Assembly: GCA_902495075.1 (NCBI GenBank)
Contig: CABUVO010000022.1
Location: 13,009-77,008, forward strand
Direction of reading: 5' to 3'
DNA from: an uncultured Porphyromonadaceae bacterium
Lineage (GTDB): Bacteria; Bacteroidota; Bacteroidia; Bacteroidales; Muribaculaceae
DNA: 64,000 nucleotides
In this document: one piece after another, positions 16,640-25,337 of the stretch
Layout: every line of letters starts with the position of its first letter
How positions within the stretch are numbered: position 1 is the first letter of the stretch
Program-made: the position numbers and the translations under genes
Notes under the pieces: generated by a model
What the model was told of the DNA's origin: nothing
Database searches by the model: none
What the model saw: only the letters and a program-made list of their open reading frames with translations

Positions 16640-17697
16640 TGAAACGTCTAATAACACTTTTGACAGCAACTTTCTTAGTTTGCTCATCAACATGGGCCAA
16701 TGAAGAATTCAACATCACTCTTGAAAAAAGGGATGTGAATGGTCAAACAATAGAGTTACCTTATGGCAACATTTCTTTTAGGCTTGTAGAGTATGGGAAT
16801 TTCCACAGAGTGAGCGTTTCAATTGAGAATACTACTATGTCGCAAGCCATACTTGTTTTCAAGCACAGCCAAGGGGAAAAGGCACTAAAGAAGAATAAGC
16901 CAAAAATTGAATTCGAGAAAACCTATCCCGGCGGTAAGGGCAATAGAAATGTTTTTGGTTGTAAAGAACTAAATCACCAGGTTTTGTCAATCATTCCACA
17001 AGAAAAAGTTGACTTGTTCGGATTTGACGTATCCACAACATCAATTACAAAATTAGAACTTCCGATATACTTAGCGAAGTATAATCCCAAACAGTTGATA
17101 AAGAAGGGTAGTTATAATATAAATTATAAGATATTAAGTGAGGATATTTTAGGTTTCAACATTGAAATTAAAGGTTGGACAAAAAATGATCCTGAATATG
17201 TGGCAACAAAAGGTGCTGTTGAAGATTTTCTTCATTCAGTTCAATCTGCTTCATTCTGCAAGAATAAGAAGCATAGACCTTCGCTCGCTCAACAACAGAA
17301 GCCATATCAGGAAAAGAAAGATAGCCTTGTTGACGTGATCAAAAAAACAGTAGAAACTAATGACTGGATGTCAGATACTGCGCCATATCAAGCATACAAG
17401 GCTTTACGGGATAACCTTGATAAGGTAAATCTGAACGATCATAATTATGATTGTGGAGAGCATAAGGTTACTCCCAAGAAACATTCTTGCGGCTATTGTT
17501 CTTTGAGCGCGCAGCAAATTTATCATCAACTTGATGATATTTATCAACAACTTAGAGCCGGTAAGATTACCAGAGATGCAGCCGTGAAAAAAGCCCAAGG
17601 ATTGAATACATGCTATCAGAAAAATACGAAGCGTAAAAAGGATTCAAGTTATACAGATAAAATCTCCAGGTTTTATAGTAGAATAATAAACTACTAA
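16636..17697 (+). CDS. Secreted Cys-containing protein of unknown function
   Basis: A classical signal peptide (LLTATFLVCSSTWA) precedes about 330 residues with no family recognised. The middle part looks strand-rich. The C-terminal third is lysine-rich with six or seven cysteines, including DCGEHK, SCGYC and LNTCYQ, and an LDDIYQQLRAGKITRDAA helix. Overlap with the E2 stop (ATGATGA) ties it to the ubiquitin-like genes, but the signal peptide puts it in the periplasm. It may be a part of the trans-envelope complex that replaces TssJ/L/M in this lineage; that is inference from location only. Confidence 0.45.
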   Translation: MMKRLITLLTATFLVCSSTWANEEFNITLEKRDVNGQTIELPYGNISFRLVEYGNFHRVSVSIENTTMSQAILVFKHSQGEKALKKNKPKIEFEKTYPGGKGNRNVFGCKELNHQVLSIIPQEKVDLFGFDVSTTSITKLELPIYLAKYNPKQLIKKGSYNINYKILSEDILGFNIEIKGWTKNDPEYVATKGAVEDFLHSVQSASFCKNKKHRPSLAQQQKPYQEKKDSLVDVIKKTVETNDWMSDTAPYQAYKALRDNLDKVNLNDHNYDCGEHKVTPKKHSCGYCSLSAQQIYHQLDDIYQQLRAGKITRDAAVKKAQGLNTCYQKNTKRKKDSSYTDKISRFYSRIINY

Positions 17698-17698
17698 A

Positions 17699-18898
17699 AT
17701 GAGACAAGTCGTATTTCTTTTATCAGTTTGTCTAATGCCACTTTTTGTAAATGCCAAAGTGGTAAAGGATACCATTTATACCCGTCAGAATGACAAAATA
17801 ATCCTGACATACGATGTTGTAATAAACGGAGGTAATGTTTTCATTAAAGTTGAAAACAAACCTCGGATAATACCGAGCGACTACTTGCGAAAAACCTGTA
17901 AAGGAGACTTAGGTCTATTAAAGGTGGTGATATTTGACCGTGTTGGAGATTTCGGCAGGGTTAAATGGAACGGGGTGTCTCCTAAAGCATTCATGGTGCC
18001 GTCAGGTCTTACATACGACAAGTCAAACGACGGTTTTTATATCCTAGGTGAGTCGTCGCCTCTTTCTTTTACTAAAAAGGTTGCCGACAAACAGGATATA
18101 TCTTTCCCCCTGTATATTGCCGTATATGAGAAGAAACAAACTTATAAGCTCGTTGGTTCAAGCAACAAGCCATTAAAAGTTTCGATTGGCAAATCTTTGG
18201 GAAATACTTCTCGTACTGTTAGAACAGGGATTGAAACCGAAAGAATTGCCATCCAAAGTAGCGAAGAACTGGAGGCAGATAACGAAGAGACCGTAAGGGC
18301 TCTGAGTAGTATGCAGATGATACGTCAGTTACTTGCTTCCGAGACAGAATTGCCATTATCGCAGACTCTCCAGATGGAAATTTATAATCTTCGCTCATTG
18401 AAAGACAGAATTAAGGATGTGAGCGTAATGGAGCGTATCAATGAAGTTCTAATGCTATGCAATGATAAGGAACGAGAATTAAAGGATGCTCAAAAAGAAG
18501 CGTCTTTGGCTGCACAAGCGCAGGAACAGGCTATGATTGCGCAACAAAAGGATGAAGAGGAAGCGAGACTAAAAGAGGCTGACGAGAAAACTCGTCTCCA
18601 AGAAGAGAGGCAACAGAAACAAACCCTCTGGATGGTAATAGGTGGCGTAATATTGGCGATACTCTTCTTTATCGGTAATGCTATCTTCAAGCATTTTCGA
18701 GATATCCGTAATCAAAAGAGCATAATGGAGATGCAGGAGTCCCTTACGAAACAAGCCGAACATGAGGCCAGACGTCGTTCCAAAGAGATAGTTAGAAACA
18801 AGGCACATCAAATGGCTAACAAAGGAACGTCGAAGATGAGACAGTCTCTCCAAGATACAGGTAAAACTAAAAAGAATATGAAGATAAAATCCATATGA
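17699..18898 (+). CDS. Single-pass envelope protein with coiled coil
   Basis: This 399-residue protein has a signal peptide (VFLLSVCLMPLFVNA), a strand-rich periplasmic domain to about residue 180, and a long charged coiled coil rich in A, Q, E and K (about 195-300). It then has one transmembrane helix (WMVIGGVILAILFFIGNAIF) and a basic cytosolic tail. No family was recognised. It abuts genes on both sides and resembles in layout the periplasm-spanning single-pass proteins of T6SS-iii membrane complexes. Together with the JAMM protein encoded next, which has the same topology, it could form the envelope core of this machine. Confidence 0.5.
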   Translation: MRQVVFLLSVCLMPLFVNAKVVKDTIYTRQNDKIILTYDVVINGGNVFIKVENKPRIIPSDYLRKTCKGDLGLLKVVIFDRVGDFGRVKWNGVSPKAFMVPSGLTYDKSNDGFYILGESSPLSFTKKVADKQDISFPLYIAVYEKKQTYKLVGSSNKPLKVSIGKSLGNTSRTVRTGIETERIAIQSSEELEADNEETVRALSSMQMIRQLLASETELPLSQTLQMEIYNLRSLKDRIKDVSVMERINEVLMLCNDKERELKDAQKEASLAAQAQEQAMIAQQKDEEEARLKEADEKTRLQEERQQKQTLWMVIGGVILAILFFIGNAIFKHFRDIRNQKSIMEMQESLTKQAEHEARRRSKEIVRNKAHQMANKGTSKMRQSLQDTGKTKKNMKIKSI

Positions 18899-20994
18899 AA
18901 AAGATAAGTGTATATAGACTTCTTACACTAATTGCCGTCATTGGAATATCAGCAATTATGTCATTGGCTGAGCAGGTAACCAAAGGAAAAGTTACAATTT
19001 CATATGAACAGATGGCCGATGGTGGTATAAAAGTCATTAATGTCTGGAACAAAGCCGATAAAAGAATCGAATTAAAGGTTGACGGTAAGATTATAACAAT
19101 AAATGCTAATTCGAGTGCTCAGCCTAATCTGTACGCAAGCAAGTATGTCCGTTATGATTTTGCTACAAGTACAGGAGATAATTTGTGGAGGTCGATGCCC
19201 AAAAAAGAACAGGTAACTGAGGATGTTACAGCAACAAATATTGGCGAAGCAAACGAAGATATCGTCTCGGTAGAAAGTAAAAAGATTAATCAAAGAGAAA
19301 ATAAACCAGCAGAGCGTGACTCCAACAGACCAATTGCCGGAACATCCATTAGTTATGTTGACAGACTGAATCAGGATGACTTCTTTGGTCCGGAAGCAGT
19401 AACGGCTTACATCCAAAAAGTTGAGACGCTGTGCAAATCTATCGATTCGTCAAAAGACAAACCTCAATTTATTATAAATAATGACGTTGCGTTGTTTCTT
19501 GAGGCTTCTGAAAAAGAAATAACTGACAAACGCGCCAATTTACCTACAATCGCACAATCTATTGCAAGCTCTTCCAATGTTGACCCATCGAGTCAGACCA
19601 TGACACTGATTGTCGAAACATTACACAATCGTCTTAATGCAAGAGAAGACGCCTACAATAAGCTTAATAATGTTGTGACTAATATCAATGATCATGACAG
19701 CAACAGTATTATTCCCCGTAACATCGGTGAGAGTATGGCGAATTATGGATTTGTTGGCGTTATCATTCTGCTATTGATTATTATGACAACCGTAGCAGTA
19801 CGCAAAAAGAAAAAGAAGCAAAACAAGACAATAAAGTCTTCATCCAGTTCAGTCGCCGTTCGAGAGCAATCTTCAGATAATCCGGCTATCATCGTAAGAC
19901 GCAGAACGACTTCCATATTAAAGAAACAATATATTGACGATGTGATTGACAATCCTGCTTACATGATCATTAATGCATCTGATTTCACACCTGATTCTGC
20001 TGTCAGGAAGATATACATCAAGAACTCATGTATCAAGGATGTATATAATCTGTACGCGGAAGACCTTCGAAACACTGACAATCCCAAAGAAGACGGCTGT
20101 ATGGTACTTGGCCGGTGGGTTCATGATGAGACGAATCAAACATACGACATATCTCTTGAAGAGGTGGTATTTCCCGGAGATGATGCTGTGTTTAAAGAAT
20201 ACGAACTGAACTTCGGAGGAAAAATAAAGCTCCGCATTGCAGAGAGGCTTCGTAAGCTGCGTCGCGATACGAATCTTCAATACGACCTTGTATGCTGGAT
20301 TCACTCGCATCCCGGTTTAGGGGTATTCTTCAGCAATTCAGATGACAACGTGCAGATGCAGTTAAGGCATTCCCAACATCCCGGCTTCCTCATCGCGTTT
20401 GTTGTGGATATTCTTACATCGGATCAAGAAATGGGTATCTTCACTTTTCGTAAGGATGGCAGCATGAACTCTAAGGGAGACATAACAAAGATGTATTCTC
20501 TTGAGGAGATGTATAAATGGGCTTTGCAGAGCGAACGCGATTCATTCTCCCATGACAACTACTTCAATATTCTTGAAAACGCCAAGGTTAAACTACCCTC
20601 ATGCAAGGGAGTTGAACTGAACAACAGCTCAATTATAGACTTGACTCAAATCGTAATTGAGTCTGAAACCGGCATCGTAGGTTGGGCCGTTGGCACAACC
20701 GTCGAAAACAAAAGCGGTCGGGAGTTGGTCGTTTCGAGCATTGTCCGCAATGGAGAAAAGCCAGGAACGGGTATCATCGGAAGTCTTATCATCATGACAC
20801 ATATGAGCTTTCCGACAATACAACGGCTCATTGCAAGAGATAGCGTAAATCTTTCTTTCGTGATGGTATATTCTTCAAAACAGATGTCTCTTACAACAAT
20901 TCCTGTTGTGAACGGTGAATTGCTTTCAGACGAGCAATTCTATGGTGACGTAAATATAGACGACTTAAAGATATGGACAAGAAGAAAACGCTGA
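18895..20994 (+). CDS. Membrane-tethered JAMM/JAB metalloprotease
   Basis: The 699-residue protein has a signal peptide (to about residue 25), a periplasmic region to about 280, and a transmembrane helix (284-302) followed by a lysine stop-transfer run. A cytosolic part carries a JAB/MPN domain. The JAMM residues are all present: Glu399 (NPKEDGCMVLG), His470 and His472 (WIHSHPG), Ser480 and Asp483. JAB proteases cut isopeptide or C-terminal tails of ubiquitin-like proteins. The site faces the cytosol, where the modifier, E1 and E2 would be. About 140 residues after the JAB domain are unassigned. It overlaps the next gene by 22 bases and the previous one by 4. Confidence 0.82.
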   Translation: MKKISVYRLLTLIAVIGISAIMSLAEQVTKGKVTISYEQMADGGIKVINVWNKADKRIELKVDGKIITINANSSAQPNLYASKYVRYDFATSTGDNLWRSMPKKEQVTEDVTATNIGEANEDIVSVESKKINQRENKPAERDSNRPIAGTSISYVDRLNQDDFFGPEAVTAYIQKVETLCKSIDSSKDKPQFIINNDVALFLEASEKEITDKRANLPTIAQSIASSSNVDPSSQTMTLIVETLHNRLNAREDAYNKLNNVVTNINDHDSNSIIPRNIGESMANYGFVGVIILLLIIMTTVAVRKKKKKQNKTIKSSSSSVAVREQSSDNPAIIVRRRTTSILKKQYIDDVIDNPAYMIINASDFTPDSAVRKIYIKNSCIKDVYNLYAEDLRNTDNPKEDGCMVLGRWVHDETNQTYDISLEEVVFPGDDAVFKEYELNFGGKIKLRIAERLRKLRRDTNLQYDLVCWIHSHPGLGVFFSNSDDNVQMQLRHSQHPGFLIAFVVDILTSDQEMGIFTFRKDGSMNSKGDITKMYSLEEMYKWALQSERDSFSHDNYFNILENAKVKLPSCKGVELNNSSIIDLTQIVIESETGIVGWAVGTTVENKSGRELVVSSIVRNGEKPGTGIIGSLIIMTHMSFPTIQRLIARDSVNLSFVMVYSSKQMSLTTIPVVNGELLSDEQFYGDVNIDDLKIWTRRKR

Positions 20995-23363
20995 ATTTGA
21001 CGTTATTCCTGTTGGGACTGCTGGTGTGGCACATCCCGTGCGTTTCCGCCCAGACTCCGGCACGTCTGCAATTTTGCGACCGTGCTTATGAGTATGGAAT
21101 CGGAAACGATTCTATTAAACTGTTTTTCAATGTTTATGGTGAGAACAGAAAAAGTCTCCCGAACATTTCATCTAAGGACTTTGCCTCCTATCTGATTTTA
21201 TATGAAGAAGGGAAGGTAATACCCGATTTTAGCGTTCGCCGCCTTAATTCGGGCATTCGCCTTCCAAAGGACTACACCTTTTCAATTCTGTTAGATCAGA
21301 GTATGCCATCAGAGGGTAAAATGCAGATTCTTAAGGCTGTGAGAAACTTTGTTGAAATCGCACCAGATTCATGCATCTTTGTGTCATGCTATGGTGACAT
21401 TGTTTCCAATAGTATGATTGCCACAAAAGATAATCTTTCCAAGATAGAAAAAATATTTCTAACCAATACGAGCGGAAAGACTTTCTACAGTGGTGTGTAT
21501 TCTAAACTTGCTGAATTTACAAATGGTAACGTAGATTTGAGTCAGTTGCATGCTTCCGATTATTCTCAGAATCCGTGTATATCCTCACGAGCAGCTTTAA
21601 ATCCTGGAAAGAATATACTGATGGTATTTGCGGAAGGTAGTCGTCGTCCTGATGATGAACTTCTTGATATTATATCTGTTGAAGACCTCCAGATACGATA
21701 TTCATCAAATTTACCTAAAGTATATGGGTTCTATTATACGGCTGATGGTGAAGATGCTTATATTGAGAACACATTATCACTTCTTGCGAATCCCAAAAAT
21801 ACAAATAATGCCGTCATTGCTGAATTGAGAGGCGGTGTAAGATCGTCCGCCAGCATGAATGATGTTCTGAATTCATTCGCAGAAACAATCGAAGAGTCAG
21901 CTTATGGTTATGAACTGGTTTATCAGGCAGATGAAAATAAAACGTACTCAGGAAATGTGTCTTATGCAGCATATTGGGGTAAAACATTAATAGGAGAGGG
22001 AACGTTTACAATTGGTTCGGCGGAAAGACCCTGGCCTGAACGAGAACAGAACACGACTAACATTTTCATTGAGCTATTGGTCGCTATTCTCGTTACAATT
22101 CTGACATTTACTTTCTTCTTTCTTATAATGAAAATAGTAGTGCCATATATCAGGTTCTTGTCTTTCAAATCCAAATATTACAAAAAATATCAACCAGAGG
22201 CTAATGTGCAACGACGCATCTGCCATTACTGTAAACAGGATTTAAAACCGGGGCAAATAATAGTCACGAAGTGTAACCATTGGATGCACAAACATTGTTG
22301 GGAAGAAAACGGGTATAAATGCGCTGAGTTCGGGCAAAATTGCAAAACCGGTATTCAAGATCATATTGAATGGAAAGAGTTGTTCAAAGTTAATTCATTG
22401 AAAGAATGTTCTCAGACCATTGCAGGTGTTTTGGCAGGTCTTATGAGTTGGATTGTCTATGAGATATGCGGACGAGGAGGATTCATAGGTCTTTCCAAGA
22501 TTCTTGTAGGTATGGTTTTCGCCGGAACTGATGCTCAAGCTTCTCTGATTACTGATTGTGTTATGAGGACATCTTCCTTCTTGATGATCGGCTTATTGTT
22601 AGGATTCTTTATTTCTCTTGTATTCCGGTATAAGGATGACATTCGCAATAAAAACTGGAAGATATGGTTTAAGATAATAGGTCTGTCAGTTGTTACAGGG
22701 GCAATAGGAATGCTGGCGTTTGCTATTGGAGCAGACTTATTCTGTCTTATCCTTTCGTGGACAGGGAAGACATACATACCCTGGTATTGCTCCCTTCCCG
22801 CCTACATACTTTTCTCTATTAGCGTCTCTTTAGCACTTACCATCAAATCTTCAATCCCGGTCAAAAGTGCCTTGATCGGAGGGACAGTCTCGGCATTCAT
22901 AGGATTTCTGGTATTATACTTCACTAAATTTACAAGTGGTAAATACGAGTGGCTCAATATGCTTCTTGATTTCATCATTTATGGTGGAGGACTTGGCGCT
23001 TCTCTGATTACAGTCAGAATGCTCGCAGAGAAATATTTCTTAGTCATCCAAAACGGAGTTAAAGCAGGGCAGCGTATTCCAATCCATAAATGGATGAACG
23101 CGACCGGTGGAGGCAATAAGGTCTCGATTGGCATGACTGGAGAATGTGAAATACAAATGAACTGGGAAAAAAGCAACAAGGTTGCTAAAGAGCATGCCCA
23201 GCTGTTCATTGATCATGACAAGAATCTGCCGGTAATAAAACCTCTGGCAACTGGAGTACAGTATAACTCCAGAGCGGAGCTGCCGGTTAACAGAACGGTC
23301 GTGCTGTCTAATGGTGACACCTTTAAGATTGGAGACACCATATTTAAATACGAAGAAGCTTAA
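20973..23363 (+). CDS. VWA-like / RING-like / multi-pass membrane / FHA protein
   Basis: This 796-residue protein starts with a signal peptide (to about 26). A VWA-like domain (about 100-350, with a degenerate MIDAS in LLDQSMPS) and a transmembrane helix (363-388) follow. Then comes a RING-H2-like cluster with Cys417, Cys420, Cys434, His436, His439, Cys442, Cys450 and Cys457. About seven further membrane helices lie between 480 and 682. The C-terminus (715-796) is an FHA domain (VAKEHAQLFI, SNGDTFKIGDTIFKY). RING domains recruit E2s and FHA domains bind phosphothreonine, so this could be a membrane E3 controlled by the operon's kinases. The last RING ligand pair has unusual spacing (C-x6-C), and E3 activity is inferred. 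Confidence 0.72.
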   Translation: MDKKKTLNLTLFLLGLLVWHIPCVSAQTPARLQFCDRAYEYGIGNDSIKLFFNVYGENRKSLPNISSKDFASYLILYEEGKVIPDFSVRRLNSGIRLPKDYTFSILLDQSMPSEGKMQILKAVRNFVEIAPDSCIFVSCYGDIVSNSMIATKDNLSKIEKIFLTNTSGKTFYSGVYSKLAEFTNGNVDLSQLHASDYSQNPCISSRAALNPGKNILMVFAEGSRRPDDELLDIISVEDLQIRYSSNLPKVYGFYYTADGEDAYIENTLSLLANPKNTNNAVIAELRGGVRSSASMNDVLNSFAETIEESAYGYELVYQADENKTYSGNVSYAAYWGKTLIGEGTFTIGSAERPWPEREQNTTNIFIELLVAILVTILTFTFFFLIMKIVVPYIRFLSFKSKYYKKYQPEANVQRRICHYCKQDLKPGQIIVTKCNHWMHKHCWEENGYKCAEFGQNCKTGIQDHIEWKELFKVNSLKECSQTIAGVLAGLMSWIVYEICGRGGFIGLSKILVGMVFAGTDAQASLITDCVMRTSSFLMIGLLLGFFISLVFRYKDDIRNKNWKIWFKIIGLSVVTGAIGMLAFAIGADLFCLILSWTGKTYIPWYCSLPAYILFSISVSLALTIKSSIPVKSALIGGTVSAFIGFLVLYFTKFTSGKYEWLNMLLDFIIYGGGLGASLITVRMLAEKYFLVIQNGVKAGQRIPIHKWMNATGGGNKVSIGMTGECEIQMNWEKSNKVAKEHAQLFIDHDKNLPVIKPLATGVQYNSRAELPVNRTVVLSNGDTFKIGDTIFKYEEA

Positions 23364-23386
23364 CATTAACAATCAAAACATATTCA

Positions 23387-24115
23387 ATGAAAAAATTACT
23401 GATCATCTGCGCCTGTGTTACCGGACTGATTCCGGTCAAGGCACAAACGGTAATCGACAATTTTACCGTCGGTCCCTATGTCGTTGACTACAATGGACAA
23501 GGAGATGTAAAATATCGTCTACGCGACAACATCAACCTCTATGAGTTCTTTGAACTTCAGAAAGACACTACCATCGTGTCTGCTGTAGTAGAAACTCCAA
23601 TTAAACATGCTATCCAGATTTCAGGATATCTTGGAGCCAATAGATATGCTTCAAAGGAAATTGGCATCAGCGGGGTTTGGAAACAATGTATTGGCACTCA
23701 CCTTTATTTTAACGGAGGTCTGTCCGTTGCCATTGGTCATTCGAATTTTGCTAATGCACAAAAGAGGAATATGTTTGAAGTGGGTTTGCCTCTTCAAATC
23801 GAGCTTGGCAAGTTAAACCATCAAAGAGCCTCGCTTTTCGGGATATTTGGCATAACACCAACTGTTTATTCCACTATGTCAGCAAAAATCTGGGATAAGA
23901 ATGCATATGTAGATGCTGATAAAGACATGAAGAAATCAGGTTTCCTTGTTGCTCCATCATTGGAATTTGGTGGAAATATTCCGGTTGGGAAAACCATTAT
24001 TAGAATTGGCGTTTACGGAACATATAAGATCAACTGCACACCAGGTACATATGATGTCTATAAAAAATGCGCAGGTCATTGTTTCCTGGGTGCAAAGATA
24101 GGATTTGTGATCTGA
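23387..24115 (+). CDS. Small outer-membrane beta-barrel-like protein
   Basis: The 242-residue product has a signal peptide (LLIICACVTGLIPVKA) followed by alternating amphipathic strands with aromatic girdles, for example HLYFNGGLSVAIGHS and IIRIGVYGTYKI. It ends in a terminal strand FLGAKIGFVI that fits an outer-membrane barrel. No subfamily was recognised. It sits between the RING-like protein and the E1 gene, 23 and 11 bases away. An outer-membrane anchor or channel for the secretion machine is plausible, but not shown by the sequence. Confidence 0.5.
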   Translation: MKKLLIICACVTGLIPVKAQTVIDNFTVGPYVVDYNGQGDVKYRLRDNINLYEFFELQKDTTIVSAVVETPIKHAIQISGYLGANRYASKEIGISGVWKQCIGTHLYFNGGLSVAIGHSNFANAQKRNMFEVGLPLQIELGKLNHQRASLFGIFGITPTVYSTMSAKIWDKNAYVDADKDMKKSGFLVAPSLEFGGNIPVGKTIIRIGVYGTYKINCTPGTYDVYKKCAGHCFLGAKIGFVI

Positions 24116-24126
24116 AAAGCAATAAT

Positions 24127-25332
24127 ATGGCTGAAAACAAGACATATGAATGGGGCGAAGGCGTGTTTACTTTACTTTCTTGGTTCAAGAAAGAAAAAGT
24201 AAACAATGCCCGAGTTCTCATTGCCGGGGCAGGAGCCTTGGGGAATGAGGTCATCAAAGACTTGACACTCTTTGGGGTCGGGCACATCTTTGTGATAGAT
24301 TTTGATAGAATCGAAATAAGCAATCTTACACGATCTGTTCTGTTTAGAGAAGAAGACGCGTTTGAACATCGCTATAAAGCAAATGTTGCGGCACAAAGAG
24401 CCATGGAGATTAACCCTCAGATAAAAGTAACGCCAATAGTCGGTAATCTTTTTTCAGAGGTTGGGCTTGCGCTCTATAAGTCTGTTGATGTCATAATCGG
24501 ATGTCTTGACAGTCGCATGGCACGTTACCAACTTAATCGTATGGCAATGCGGGCAGGTAAGTCTTGGATTGACGGAAGTATTGAGAATTTAACCGGCGTA
24601 GTAAAGGTTTATACTCCGGGGATAAGTTGTTATGAGTGTGGATTGTCGCGCGAAGAGTTTAATATTATAATGCTTCGCACAGGGTGTGCGGATGTGGTGC
24701 GTTCGCAGACCTCACAAGGGCGTGTGGCTACAACTCCGATAAGTGCTTCTATCGTCGGAGCAGTACAGGCACAGGAGGCTATGAAGTTAATACATCTGGA
24801 TGCCTATGATAACGATAAACTCCCCTTTTCTACCCTTCAGGGGAAAATGTGGAGATATGAAGGCCTGACAAATGCAACCAATACATATAAGTTTGTTTCT
24901 TGGAAGAAAAGCTGTCCTGCTCATGAACAGTGGTCACCGACCCTGAATGGAAAGAATATGTCTGCCGACATGACCGTAAAGGAGGCTATAGAAGAGATAA
25001 AAAGAATTTGTAATGTGCGAAGTGTCGAGATTAATTTAATGAACAACAAATTCATTGAAGCTATAATATCAGATAAACCTGAAAAGGAGTTCAATGTTAT
25101 GATTCCAGAATCTCAGCTTGAAAGTATAATTTCAGCCGATGCGGAAATGAGGAAATTGAGTTACATGACACTTTTCCATAAAAAGTTTTACGAAAATATT
25201 GATTCGCACTTTCCATATCAAGATCTGACGTTAAGACAAATAGGCATCCCTTACTTTGATATACTTAAAGTATCTACAGAAAGTGGGGAATTCTATATTG
25301 AGTTAAGTGCAGACAGAGTACGTTTTGAATAA
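24127..25332 (+). CDS. E1-like (ThiF/MoeB fold) modifier-activating enzyme
   Basis: The preferred start gives 401 residues. The adenylation domain has the nucleotide loop GAGALGN (34-40), VIDFDRIE (57-63), the arginine finger in NLTRSVLF (Arg69), Lys84 and GCLDSR with Asp128. Cys168 and Cys171 (SCYECG) fit one half of the structural zinc site, and Cys263 with His266 could supply the other. Cys187 in RTGCADVV is a candidate thioester cysteine. The last 120 residues resemble a small beta-grasp E1 C-terminal domain (LTLRQIGIPYFDILKV). An upstream in-frame ATG at 24067 overlaps the barrel gene and adds nothing conserved. It would charge the glycine of the modifier. Confidence 0.85.
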   Translation: MAENKTYEWGEGVFTLLSWFKKEKVNNARVLIAGAGALGNEVIKDLTLFGVGHIFVIDFDRIEISNLTRSVLFREEDAFEHRYKANVAAQRAMEINPQIKVTPIVGNLFSEVGLALYKSVDVIIGCLDSRMARYQLNRMAMRAGKSWIDGSIENLTGVVKVYTPGISCYECGLSREEFNIIMLRTGCADVVRSQTSQGRVATTPISASIVGAVQAQEAMKLIHLDAYDNDKLPFSTLQGKMWRYEGLTNATNTYKFVSWKKSCPAHEQWSPTLNGKNMSADMTVKEAIEEIKRICNVRSVEINLMNNKFIEAIISDKPEKEFNVMIPESQLESIISADAEMRKLSYMTLFHKKFYENIDSHFPYQDLTLRQIGIPYFDILKVSTESGEFYIELSADRVRFE

Positions 25333-25337
25333 GCAGT

